Source: Luteolibacter algae (GTDB lineage Bacteria; Verrucomicrobiota; Verrucomicrobiia; Verrucomicrobiales; Akkermansiaceae). Taken from it: a stretch of DNA of 64,000 bases. The stretch spans positions 680,545 through 744,544 of the forward strand of contig NZ_JBHUIT010000002.1 of the NCBI RefSeq assembly GCF_042683045.1. Direction: 5' to 3'. A model generated the notes under the pieces. That model saw only the letters and a program-made list of their open reading frames with translations. It was not told the DNA's origin and ran no database searches. The position numbers were made by a program, and so were the translations under genes. Below, in pieces: positions 9,304 to 17,182 of the stretch; within the stretch, counting starts at the first letter, position 1, and each line of letters opens with the position of its first letter.

Positions 9304-9502
9304 GGCTTGGTTTAAAACGATGATGCTGAAAAGCGGCAGCCGGATGAGCGGGTGCGTGCTACGTGCGGGAACATGCAGCCCGCTGCAGCAATGAGTCAAG
9401 GAATAATTAGTAACTTGAGTGATTAACTAATCATTGGGGCCGTGATGGCGACTGGAATTGAATTCCCTTGGGAAAGAGGCCGGGCCCGCTTCGCGATGCT
9501 TT

Positions 9503-10096
9503 TCACAGGGTGCTGATGCGGGGCAGAATCCCTTCAACCAATTCAATGGCTGCATCTTCCACGCTGAGCGCCTCGGTATCGAGGGTGAGATCCGGATTCT
9601 GCGGCTCCTCGAAGGAGCTGGCCTGGCCGGTGAAATTCGGGATTTCGCCTTTAGCCGCTTTTGCATAGAGGCCTTTGACATCGCGTTGCTCGCAGGCTTC
9701 GTAGGATGCTTTTACATACACTTCGAAAAGGTTTTCCTCCCCGACAATTCCACGAGCAAGGTCCCGTAGCTCGCCGCGGGGAGTGATCGCGGAGATGAAA
9801 ACGATCACCCCGTTGTTGACCAGGATTTTTGTGAGTTCCGCAAAGCGGCGGATATTTTCGAGGCGATCCTCATCGGAAAAGCCTAGATTGGAGTTAAGTC
9901 CGGAGCGGAGATTATCGCCATCGAGAATGATCGTAAAGTGGCCCTGTTGGTGCAGGACGCGCTCCGCGGCATTGGCGATGGTTGATTTTCCCGAACCGGA
10001 AAGCCCACACATCCAAATGGCCAGGCCTTTCTGTTTCAGAAGGCTTTCCTTGTCGTGGCGGTTGAGAAAACGGTGGAACTCTGTGTGGATATTCAT
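9503..10096 (-). CDS. cysC: Adenylyl-sulfate kinase
   Basis: 197 residues with P-loop GLSGSGKST (31-39), the DGDNLRSGLN motif and the FEVYVKASYEACEQRDVKGLY lid region of APS kinases. It phosphorylates APS at the 3' hydroxyl to give PAPS, the donor for sulfotransferases and also the substrate of PAPS reductase. The stand-alone kinase beside cysDN in a sugar locus is a common sign of sulfated-glycan biosynthesis. It lies 199 bases upstream of cysD on the same strand. No sulfotransferase is visible inside the window. Confidence 0.95.
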   Translation of the reverse strand: MNIHTEFHRFLNRHDKESLLKQKGLAIWMCGLSGSGKSTIANAAERVLHQQGHFTIILDGDNLRSGLNSNLGFSDEDRLENIRRFAELTKILVNNGVIVFISAITPRGELRDLARGIVGEENLFEVYVKASYEACEQRDVKGLYAKAAKGEIPNFTGQASSFEEPQNPDLTLDTEALSVEDAAIELVEGILPRISTL

Positions 10097-10269
10097 GAGC
10101 TGGACTGAAAGATTAGGTGCCGGGCCGCGCTTTTACCATGGTTTCCATGGCAGTCAGCGCTGACTACAGCGGATCTATGATGTTACAGGAATTTGTGTGA
10201 AGTTCTAGTTTAACTTCTCTGCCTGAAAATCATTCTTTTTGAGACGAGCCAGCGCATGGCGTTGGGCAT

Positions 10270-11658
10270 TTACTCGCCTTTGCCGATGATGAAGGCATCG
10301 AAGCCATGATCCTTCAGTGCGGAGGCCGGAAGGATGGCGCGGCCATCGAAGACGAAGGCTGGCTTGAGCATCAGCTCGTAGATTTTTGGAAGATCGAGAT
10401 CGCGGAACTCGTCCCACTCGGTGAGCGTTGCCAGGGCGTGCGCGTCCTTCGCCGCAGCATACGGATCCGAGACGATTTCCAGATTGGAATCAATCAGTGA
10501 CTGGGAAACGCCAGCCTCAAGGAGGTCCCGGTGGATGGTTGCCACTGTCACCCTAGGATCGTAGAGCGCGACATGTGCGTTTTCCGCCAGGAGGTCACGG
10601 CAGACGTTGATCGCAGCGGATTCGCGGGTGTCGTTGGTATCCTTTTTGAAAGCGAAGCCGAGAATGGCAATGCGCTTGCCATTGACCGTGTTGAAGAGGG
10701 TGCGGACGATTTTTTCCACAAAGCGGGATTTCTGCCAGTCATTGATGGCGACGACCGAGCGCCAGTAGGCGGCGACTTCCGGGAGGTTGAACGACTCGCA
10801 AAGGTAGACGAGATTGAGGATATCCTTCTGGAAGCAGGAGCCGCCGAATCCGACGGATGCTTTAAGGAATTTTGGCCCGATGCGGGAATCGCTGCCGATG
10901 GCGCGCGCGACTTCATCGACATCCGCTCCGGTGGCCTCGCAAAGTGCGGAGATGGAATTAATCGAGGAAATCCGCTGGGCAAGGAAAGCATTGGCGACGA
11001 GCTTGGAGAGCTCTGAAGACCAGAGATTTGTGGTGATGATGCGCTCGCGTGGGACCCAGTTCGCGTAGACGGAAACGAGAGCTTCGAGGGCTTCCTGGCC
11101 TTCCGGAGTTTGCTCGCCGCCGATGAGGATGCGGTCCGGGTTCTCCATATCGGTAACCGCGGTTCCTTCCGCGAGGAACTCCGGATTGGATAGAACCTGG
11201 AAGGTGGCATTGGTGGTGGAGTTCGCGGCGATGATGGTCTGGATCGCGGTCGCGGTTTTCACCGGAATCGTGGATTTTTCCACAATGATTTTGTTGCCAT
11301 GGGAGACCTCTGCGATCAGTCGTGCCGCGGACTCGATGTAGCGCAAATCCGCCGCGCGTCCCGCGCCGATGCCGTAGGACTTGGTGGGTGTGCCGACGCA
11401 GACAAAGATGAGATCCGCGGCAGCGATGGCAGGCTTGATATCGGTGGTGAAATGAAGGTTCGTGCCACGGGCTGACTCGACAACCTCCTGAAGACCCGGC
11501 TCGTAAACCGGCAGGGAATCCGAGTTCCATGCATCGATGCGAGCTTGGTTCATATCGCAAACAGTGACCTGGATGTCAGGGCATTTGGCGGCGATCATCG
11601 CCATGGTGGGACCGCCGACATAGCCAGCGCCTAAGCAGCAAATAGAGGATATTTTCAT
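10270..11658 (-). CDS. ugd: UDP-glucose 6-dehydrogenase, animal-type
   Basis: 462 residues. NAD-binding GAGYVGG at 10-16, the catalytic cysteine in FGGSCFQKD (C275), and a Rossmann-like UDP-binding C-terminal domain with FAFKKDTNDTRES. It oxidises UDP-glucose to UDP-glucuronate in two NAD-dependent steps. Many segments match vertebrate UGDH as I remember it (for example NAFLAQRISSINSISALCEA and FLKASVGFGGSCFQKD), far closer than E. coli Ugd or BceC. It supplies glucuronate, or sugars derived from it, to the polysaccharide. It is followed 48 bases upstream by the wecG-like gene in the same operon. Confidence 0.93.
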   Translation of the reverse strand: MKISSICCLGAGYVGGPTMAMIAAKCPDIQVTVCDMNQARIDAWNSDSLPVYEPGLQEVVESARGTNLHFTTDIKPAIAAADLIFVCVGTPTKSYGIGAGRAADLRYIESAARLIAEVSHGNKIIVEKSTIPVKTATAIQTIIAANSTTNATFQVLSNPEFLAEGTAVTDMENPDRILIGGEQTPEGQEALEALVSVYANWVPRERIITTNLWSSELSKLVANAFLAQRISSINSISALCEATGADVDEVARAIGSDSRIGPKFLKASVGFGGSCFQKDILNLVYLCESFNLPEVAAYWRSVVAINDWQKSRFVEKIVRTLFNTVNGKRIAILGFAFKKDTNDTRESAAINVCRDLLAENAHVALYDPRVTVATIHRDLLEAGVSQSLIDSNLEIVSDPYAAAKDAHALATLTEWDEFRDLDLPKIYELMLKPAFVFDGRAILPASALKDHGFDAFIIGKGE

Positions 11659-11706
11659 ATGGTTTGCGTAAAGTTTGTAAGTTGGAGATAGAGGTGGCCC
11701 CTTTGA

Positions 11707-12474
11707 TCAATTCTCGGCGAGAGCGTGATCCCGAAGGGTATGAAAGATGAATAAGGTGTTATAAACGAAGTAGCGTTTGAACAGGCGACGCGGTTCCATG
11801 GCCAGGCGGTAAGCCCATTCGAGCCCGAATTTCTGGATAGTGGCGGGAGCTTGCCTGACTTCGCCGGCGTGAAAGGCGAAAGCCGCGCCAATGCCGAAAT
11901 AAACGGCGGGTGGCAGGCGGTGTTTGTTTGTCGCGATCCAATGTTCCTGCTTCGGGCAGCCGAGACCGACCCAGACATGATCCGCACCGGAGTCACGGAT
12001 TTTTTCGATGATGTTTTCCGTTTCCTCCTCAGGCCATGTCCCAAAGGGTGGCGAGTAGCTTCCTGCGATTTTTGCCTTCGGGAAATCTTCCGAAAACCTG
12101 GATGTAAGCTCGGCCAGGGTTTGTTCCCGGCCGCCTAACAGAAAGTGGCTATGTGGGGAGCTGACTTTGTCAGTGGCCTCGAAGCACTTCAGCATAAGCG
12201 TTGGCCCATAGACGCGATCTTTCAGCCGGTCCTTTGGCGGGAGCTGCGCATTGACCGACCACACAAGGGGCATGCCATCCGGTGTGATCAGATCGAAAAG
12301 CCGGATGTTATTTCCAAACTCCACATCACTGCGTGAGAGCGCGGCGACATGGGTATTGGCCGCTTCCACGGCATAGGCGCGGTCTTTGAGCGCGGCTTTT
12401 TCAAGGATCCACTCAACCGCACCGGCGTAATCGGTAGCGGCGACGGGCAATCCTATTACTGGAAAAGTTCGCAT
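11707..12474 (-). CDS. WecG/TagA/CpsF family glycosyltransferase (GT26)
   Basis: 255 residues matching the WecG/TagA/CpsF family throughout: EAANTHVAALSR near residues 38-49, ITPDGMPLVW (about 63-72), and WVGLGCPKQEHWIATNK followed by GIGAAFAFHAGEVRQAPATIQ. These enzymes transfer a sugar from a UDP donor (ManNAc or ManNAcA in known members) to an undecaprenyl-diphosphate-linked acceptor, an early committed step in repeat-unit assembly. Its position before the sugar-nucleotide genes suggests it adds the second residue of the repeat unit. The donor here is unproven. Confidence 0.9.
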   Translation of the reverse strand: MRTFPVIGLPVAATDYAGAVEWILEKAALKDRAYAVEAANTHVAALSRSDVEFGNNIRLFDLITPDGMPLVWSVNAQLPPKDRLKDRVYGPTLMLKCFEATDKVSSPHSHFLLGGREQTLAELTSRFSEDFPKAKIAGSYSPPFGTWPEEETENIIEKIRDSGADHVWVGLGCPKQEHWIATNKHRLPPAVYFGIGAAFAFHAGEVRQAPATIQKFGLEWAYRLAMEPRRLFKRYFVYNTLFIFHTLRDHALAEN

Positions 12475-12518
12475 GCGGTAGAGGCTCTATGCTGGAGGAG
12501 TGGCGGGAAAAGCAGGTT

Positions 12519-13637
12519 TTACTCCTTCGAGACAGCCACGTGGTGACCGTGGGCGTGGAGAAGTGCGTGGCGGCACGCGGTATCCAAATCGGAGGCGACC
12601 ATTTCCGCGCACATCTCCTCGACGGTGATTTCCGGAACCCAGCCGAGTTTTTCCTTCGCCTTGGTCGGATCGCCCAAAAGTGTCTCCACTTCCGCAGGGC
12701 GGAAATAGCGTGGATCGACCCGCACGATCACATCGCCGACTTTTGCCGAAGGCGCTTTCTCCGCATCGGTCACGGAAGTGATGGTTGCGATCTCATCGAT
12801 ACCTTCGCCGCTGAATTCCAGCTCGATGCCTGCTTCCTTCGCCGACATGCGGACGAACTCGCGCACGGAGATCTGCTTGCCGGTGGCGATCACGAAATCG
12901 TCCGGCACATCCTGCTGGAGCATCATCCACTGCATGCGGACGTAGTCCTTTGCGTGGCCCCAGTCACGGAGTGCGTCCATGTTGCCGAGGTAGAGGCAGT
13001 CCTCGAGTCCCTGGGCGATGTTTGCCATCGCGCGGGTGATTTTCCGGGTCACGAAGGTTTCGCCACGGCGCGGGGACTCGTGATTGAAGAGGATACCGTT
13101 GCAGGCATACATTCCGTAGGATTCGCGGTAGTTTACCGTGATCCAGTAGGCATACATCTTCGCCACCGCATAAGGTGAGCGCGGGTGGAAAGGAGTGGTT
13201 TCCTTCTGTGGGATTTCCTGGACGAGACCGTAGAGCTCCGAAGTGGATGCCTGGTAGAAACGGGTCTTCTTTTCGAGGCCGAGGAAACGGATTGCTTCGA
13301 GCAGGCGGAGCGTGCCCATGGCATCGACATCCGCGGTGTATTCCGGAGCTTCGAAGGAAACGGCAACGTGGGATTGCGCACCGAGGTTGTAGACCTCATC
13401 CGGCTGCACCTCGCTGATGATGCGGGTGAGATTGGAGGAATCCGTGAGGTCTCCGTAGTGCAGCTTGAAACGGGCGTGCTCCACCTGTGGATCCTCGTAG
13501 ATGTGATCGACGCGCTGCGTGTTGAAAAGGGAAGCGCGGCGCTTGATGCCGTGGACTTCGTAACCTTTTTCCAGGAGGAACTCAGCGAGGTAGGAGCCGT
13601 CTTGCCCGGTGATGCCGGTGATAAGTGCTTTTTTCAT
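12519..13637 (-). CDS. gmd: GDP-mannose 4,6-dehydratase
   Basis: 372 residues of the extended SDR family. The Rossmann glycines are in GITGQDGSYLAE (8-19), the catalytic triad is supplied by STSE (131-134) and Y156-x3-K160, and the NADP-binding KRR follows strand 2. It converts GDP-D-mannose to GDP-4-keto-6-deoxymannose, the first step to GDP-L-fucose. It lies 26 bases after fcl, which performs the next step. The C-terminus (about 15 residues after SDLDTACRHALLHAHG) is slightly longer than usual. Confidence 0.97.
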   Translation of the reverse strand: MKKALITGITGQDGSYLAEFLLEKGYEVHGIKRRASLFNTQRVDHIYEDPQVEHARFKLHYGDLTDSSNLTRIISEVQPDEVYNLGAQSHVAVSFEAPEYTADVDAMGTLRLLEAIRFLGLEKKTRFYQASTSELYGLVQEIPQKETTPFHPRSPYAVAKMYAYWITVNYRESYGMYACNGILFNHESPRRGETFVTRKITRAMANIAQGLEDCLYLGNMDALRDWGHAKDYVRMQWMMLQQDVPDDFVIATGKQISVREFVRMSAKEAGIELEFSGEGIDEIATITSVTDAEKAPSAKVGDVIVRVDPRYFRPAEVETLLGDPTKAKEKLGWVPEITVEEMCAEMVASDLDTACRHALLHAHGHHVAVSKE

Positions 13638-13663
13638 GGTAAGAAATTTTTCGAAAGTAGGAA

Positions 13664-14599
13664 TCAGAGGCGGGCTTTGCCGGACTCGAGTGAACTGAGG
13701 AAATCCTGATAGGCGGCTGCCAAACCGGTCTCAAAGGGAGTTTTCGCGCTCCATCCGGTGGCGGCGATTACGGAGACATCCATCAGTTTTTTTGGTGTTC
13801 CGTCAGGTTTTGATGGGTCGGTAAGGATCTCGCCTTCGTAACCGACGGTTTTGGCAATGGTTTTGGCAAGATCGAGGATTGTGAGATCGGTGCCGGTGCC
13901 GACGTTGACCCAGTCAGGTGGGTTCTCAAGGGAGAGTAAATGGAAGCACGCTTCCGCGAGGTCATCGGTGTGGAGGAATTCACGGCAGGGTGTGCCTGTT
14001 CCCCAAATGGTTACAGAAGGTGCTCCGGAAGTTTTCGCTTCGTGGAAGCGCCGGATCAGCGCCGGTATGACGTGGGAATTTTCCGGATGATAGTTATCGC
14101 CCGGCCCGTAGAGATTTGTCGGCATCGCGGAATGATAGAGCAGACCGTGTTGGGCACGATAATGCTGGCACATCTTCAGCCCCGCGATTTTTGCAATCGC
14201 ATAGGCTTCGTTGGTAATCTCAAGAGGAGAAGTCAGCAGGCAGTCTTCCGGCATGGGCTGGGGAGCCAGCTTCGGGTAAATACAGGAGGAGCCTAAAAAC
14301 AGAACGCGGGAAATGCCCGCCCGGCGGGACCCTTCGATCAGGTTGCTGGCGATTGCCAGATTCTCGTAGATGAAATCCGCGGGATAAGTGGAGTTCGCGT
14401 GAATGCCGCCAACTTTTGCTGCAGCGATGATGACCGTATCCGGTTTGTTTTTCTCCAGAAAGGAAAAGACCGCAGCCTGATCCGTAAGATCCAATTCAGC
14501 ACGGGTGGCGGTAAGAATATCGAGACCGAGGGATTCGGCTTTACGGACCAAAGCTGAGCCAACCATACCACGATGGCCCGAGATAAAAACGTTTTGCAT
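13664..14599 (-). CDS. fcl: GDP-L-fucose synthase (GDP-4-keto-6-deoxymannose epimerase/reductase)
   Basis: 311 residues. SGHRGMVGSAL (7-17) is the dinucleotide-binding loop, SSC (104-106) and Y133-x3-K137 the active site, and the GDP-binding segment PTNLYGPGDNYHPENSHVIPALIRR is intact. It epimerises C3 and C5 and reduces the Gmd product to GDP-L-fucose using NADPH. The product is the expected donor for the GT11 enzyme at the other end of the operon. Confidence 0.97.
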   Translation of the reverse strand: MQNVFISGHRGMVGSALVRKAESLGLDILTATRAELDLTDQAAVFSFLEKNKPDTVIIAAAKVGGIHANSTYPADFIYENLAIASNLIEGSRRAGISRVLFLGSSCIYPKLAPQPMPEDCLLTSPLEITNEAYAIAKIAGLKMCQHYRAQHGLLYHSAMPTNLYGPGDNYHPENSHVIPALIRRFHEAKTSGAPSVTIWGTGTPCREFLHTDDLAEACFHLLSLENPPDWVNVGTGTDLTILDLAKTIAKTVGYEGEILTDPSKPDGTPKKLMDVSVIAATGWSAKTPFETGLAAAYQDFLSSLESGKARL

Positions 14600-14665
14600 A
14601 TAAGAAATAAAGATTCGGGGAGTTATGTGATGTGTTGAAATTTGTAAAGCCGGAGTGCCTGTCTT

Positions 14666-15811
14666 CTAATTGAAACGCTTAATAAGCTTCTCGGATGTAG
14701 CAAGCGCCATGCCTGTTACCTGATCCATGTTATAATAACGGTAAGTCGCGAGGCGGCCGATAAATGTTGTGTCAATTTCTCCAGCTGCGAGTTCCGCGTA
14801 TTTCCTGTATGCCGCAGCAGCATCTGGTGCCGGCACCGGATAGTATGGCTCTTCGCCAGGTGACCAATCCTTTGGAAATTCACGGACAATCGTCGATGCG
14901 TCAATCTGCTGTCCGGTAGCGTGCTTGATTTCCACAATACGGGTAAAAGGAATATCCTTGCCCGGGTAATTCACCTGCATCGCCGGTTGCCAGAATCCCT
15001 TTTTGCCGGAGATCGCTTCCCGTGAAACAAGTTCCTGGGCGGTGAACGATTCATTTTCAAAGCGGAGCGACCGATATGGAAGAGCGCCGAAACAGCGATC
15101 GAAATATTCATCAATTGCTCCGGTGAATATCAAATGATCGTGGGGAAAGCGTGCTCTGGCCTCGGTGAAATCCGTATTGAGGTGGAGTGATACGTTTGGG
15201 CTGTCTGCGAGAATGTTCTCGATCAATCGTGTGTAGCCTGCGGCCGGGAGTGCCTGGAAAGTTTCCGAAAGATACCGGTCATCCCGATTTGTCCGGATGG
15301 GGATGCGATTGCAGACGGAGGGGTCAAGCTCCCGCGGATGTCGCTTCCATTGTTTGAGAGTGTAGCCCTCGAAAAATAGCTCGTAGAGGCGTGGGCCGAC
15401 TTGGGATAGAATCGCTTCCTCTGAGTTTTTCGGGGCGGGGATATCCAGCCGGTTTTCCTCAAGATATGTTTGGAATTGTGCTGTCGTAGCGGGTTTGCCG
15501 ATCAGTTCCTCAAACGTATTAAGATTGATGGGAAACGACCAATATCTGTCTTCGGTATAGGATTTGATGGTGTAATCCACCTCGCGCCACTCTGTGAATT
15601 TCGATAGGTAATCGAGAATACGCTGCGAATTGGTTCGAAAGTAATGCGGACCGTAATTGTGAATCAATACCCCGGCCTTGTCATGGGAATCATGGGCGTT
15701 TCCGGCGAGATGGGAGCGCCGGTCGACCACGGTGCAGCTGTGACCGGCGTTCGAGAGCTGGTGGGCAGCGACAATACCGGAAAAACCGGCTCCAATGATG
15801 AGAAAACGCAT
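14666..15811 (-). CDS. glf: UDP-galactopyranose mutase
   Basis: 381 residues. FAD-binding IIGAGFSGIVAAHQLSNAG at 5-23, the mobile-loop region and the C-terminal GRLATYRYYNMDQVTG that contacts flavin are all present. It interconverts UDP-galactopyranose and UDP-galactofuranose on reduced FAD. This is the first sugar gene after the leader containing the ops-like element. Its presence predicts galactofuranose in the polymer, although no dedicated GT2 galactofuranosyltransferase is recognised in the window. Confidence 0.95.
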   Translation of the reverse strand: MRFLIIGAGFSGIVAAHQLSNAGHSCTVVDRRSHLAGNAHDSHDKAGVLIHNYGPHYFRTNSQRILDYLSKFTEWREVDYTIKSYTEDRYWSFPINLNTFEELIGKPATTAQFQTYLEENRLDIPAPKNSEEAILSQVGPRLYELFFEGYTLKQWKRHPRELDPSVCNRIPIRTNRDDRYLSETFQALPAAGYTRLIENILADSPNVSLHLNTDFTEARARFPHDHLIFTGAIDEYFDRCFGALPYRSLRFENESFTAQELVSREAISGKKGFWQPAMQVNYPGKDIPFTRIVEIKHATGQQIDASTIVREFPKDWSPGEEPYYPVPAPDAAAAYRKYAELAAGEIDTTFIGRLATYRYYNMDQVTGMALATSEKLIKRFN

Positions 15812-15842
15812 GAATCTGAATAGCTGGAAGCTGTGTCCGGAG

Positions 15843-15853
15843 ACGCTACCGCC
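15843..15853 (-). promoter_or_regulatory. ops-like element (GGCGGTAGCGT) in the leader before glf
   Basis: The minus strand reads GGCGGTAGCGT, identical to the core of the enterobacterial ops (operon polarity suppressor) element recruited by RfaH. It lies 31 bases before the glf ATG, in the transcribed direction and directly after an RfaH-like gene. Placement in the leader of a long polysaccharide operon is exactly where ops sits in Proteobacteria. Identity of the motif is seen; function is inferred. Confidence 0.6.
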
Positions 15854-15921
15854 TCTGGTCGATTTCTCTCAATTCTGAGTGAAAAACCATGAGGTGGGAG
15901 ATTGCAGGTGATTTTTTCTGT

Positions 15922-15936
15922 CCGGAAAACTTCCGG
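15922..15936 (-). other. Short perfect hairpin in the polysaccharide leader
   Basis: CCGGAA (15922-15927) and TTCCGG (15931-15936) form a 6-bp stem with a 3-base loop, between the putative operator and the ops-like element. On the operon strand it is followed by A's, not U's, so it is not an intrinsic terminator. It may be a leader RNA structure or pause site. Confidence 0.35.
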
Positions 15937-15965
15937 GTGATTCGATGAAGGCGTAGCAGGTTCGT

Positions 15966-15987
15966 TTGTTCAATCAAAAATGAACAA
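15966..15987. promoter_or_regulatory. 22-bp inverted repeat TTGTTCA-N8-TGAACAA (putative GbsR-type operator, site 2)
   Basis: Perfect 7-bp arms (TTGTTCA at 15966-15972, TGAACAA at 15981-15987) with an 8-base centre. The repeat extends one more base on each side (T/A). The same arms at the same spacing occur at 17097-17118 in front of the regulator gene. It lies 155-176 bases before glf, so it could control a second promoter for the sugar genes. Confidence 0.6.
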
Positions 15988-16005
15988 AGTGAAAGTGGTT
16001 TGAAA

Positions 16006-16560
16006 TCAAAGGTCGGGTTTCGGCTTGGCCGGGAGAAGAATGGAAAATAGGTCGAGATCGATGGGTTGGACCTGGCCAAGAAACTCCAGAAGAACTTTTA
16101 CCCGATCCGCTGCGGGAACAATGCTCTGGATGGTTCCTTTCATGCCTTCGAAAGGGCCGTTGGCGATCTCGATTTCATCGCCTACTTCGATGGCCGGGGA
16201 GAGCGTGATGAGATCTTCCTGATCACCGGATTGTTTCGCGACCTGATCGATGAGTGAGATAACAAAATCCTCCGCCACGTGAGGGGTTTCCGAGCCGAAG
16301 CGAACCAGGCCGCGGACCCCCTGACAGTAGCCGACTGCGCGTTCCATTTCGGACAGATCGAATTTTGCAAGCAGGTAGCCTGGGAAAAGAGGCTCCAGCC
16401 ACCAGATGGTGCCCCGCCTCGTCGCTTTGCGGTATTTGATCCGGGGGCAGAAGACTTCCACTCCATCCAGTCCGCGAAGGTGTTTTGCGGCGATGTGTTC
16501 CCGTTTTGTCTGAGTGCGCACGCAAAACCAACGGGCGATGTTTTCCGTGTCCGCGCTCAT
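16006..16560 (-). CDS. RfaH-like NusG paralogue (specialised transcription antiterminator)
   Basis: 184 residues. An N-terminal NGN domain (about 10-115) with WFCVRTQTKREHIAAKHL, EPLFPGYL (56-63) and GVRGLVRFG (81-89) reads more like RfaH than housekeeping NusG; a KOW domain follows (about 125-150, VGDEIEIANGPFEGMKGTI). NusG paralogues bind RNA polymerase and suppress pausing and Rho termination in long surface-polysaccharide operons. Its start overlaps the stop of the GbsR-type gene by four bases. The leader after it carries an ops-like sequence. RfaH-like or UpxY-like is a matter of degree; I favour RfaH-like because of the ops match. Confidence 0.85.
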   Translation of the reverse strand: MSADTENIARWFCVRTQTKREHIAAKHLRGLDGVEVFCPRIKYRKATRRGTIWWLEPLFPGYLLAKFDLSEMERAVGYCQGVRGLVRFGSETPHVAEDFVISLIDQVAKQSGDQEDLITLSPAIEVGDEIEIANGPFEGMKGTIQSIVPAADRVKVLLEFLGQVQPIDLDLFSILLPAKPKPDL

Positions 16561-17069
16561 TGGCCGAGAATTTTTTGTAGCATGGGCAGCACCTGGCCCC
16601 CGCGTTTCATCCAGGCTTCCAAGCGCTCCAGCCGATCAGTCAAAAATTCGCGTTCGTCAGGATCCGGGATTGAAGCGGCCTTGTCGGAAAGGGCTTGAAG
16701 CTTTGAGTGGCCGCTTTCGATGTGGGGGCGTATTTGCTCCCTGATGAAACCGCCAACCAGCCGCTTGAGCTCGATTGCCGGTTCATAATATGTCCGGCGA
16801 TCCCCATTGCCGGGAGCCTCGCGAACCGCGCCCAGAGTGCGCAAGGTCTTGAGTCCCTGGCTGGCAGAGCCTTTGGAGATCCCCAAAGTTTTTACAAGAT
16901 CATCCAGAGAAAGCGGTGCCCGCGAAACGTAAAGCAGGCCGTATATTTCGCCCAGAGAGCGGGGTAGTCCCAATACGCGCACGCCATCGATGAAAAAATC
17001 CACGACTTGCTGCTGCAGGGAAGTTAATCCCTGGGACTGGTTTTCCGGTGGCTGTGAGGAAAGATCCAC
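16557..17069 (-). CDS. GbsR/MarR-type winged-helix transcriptional regulator
   Basis: 170 residues from a GTG start (AAGG 4-5 bases upstream). A winged helix (about 35-100) with LGLPRSLGEIYGLLYVS, the recognition helix region LGISKGSASQGLKTL and a wing REAPGNGDRRTYY matches GbsR-like regulators, followed by an alpha-helical dimerisation tail. It is the first gene of the polysaccharide transcription unit and is coupled to the NusG paralogue. A perfect inverted repeat lies 28-49 bases upstream of its start, as expected for autoregulation. The effector ligand is unknown. Confidence 0.85.
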   Translation of the reverse strand: MDLSSQPPENQSQGLTSLQQQVVDFFIDGVRVLGLPRSLGEIYGLLYVSRAPLSLDDLVKTLGISKGSASQGLKTLRTLGAVREAPGNGDRRTYYEPAIELKRLVGGFIREQIRPHIESGHSKLQALSDKAASIPDPDEREFLTDRLERLEAWMKRGGQVLPMLQKILGQ

Positions 17070-17096
17070 ACGCCTTGATTATCGGGCATTAATGGA

Positions 17097-17118
17097 TTGT
17101 TCAAGTTTTTTTGAACAA
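17097..17118. promoter_or_regulatory. 22-bp inverted repeat TTGTTCAA-N6-TTGAACAA (putative GbsR-type operator, site 1)
   Basis: Perfect 8-bp arms at 17097-17104 and 17111-17118, centred about 38 bases upstream of the regulator's GTG start. Its outer 7-bp arms and their spacing equal those of the repeat at 15966-15987. A T-run fills the centre. The arm sequence on the minus strand (TTGAAC) could double as a -35 element, fitting repression. Confidence 0.65.
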
Positions 17119-17182
17119 CGCGATAACGTAGGGTTTGCCCCGGTAGATTCAGGTGCCGAAGGGATGTTTCCGGTGAACTGGC

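Noticed and set aside
8374..9315. Plus-strand frame (313 codons) opposite cysD
   Set aside because: Antisense shadow of a strongly conserved gene, with no start context or family.
15846..16079. Minus-strand 77-codon frame overlapping the end of the NusG paralogue
   Set aside because: Low-complexity Ser/Phe-rich product, overlaps a real gene and occupies the leader with the operator and ops-like element.
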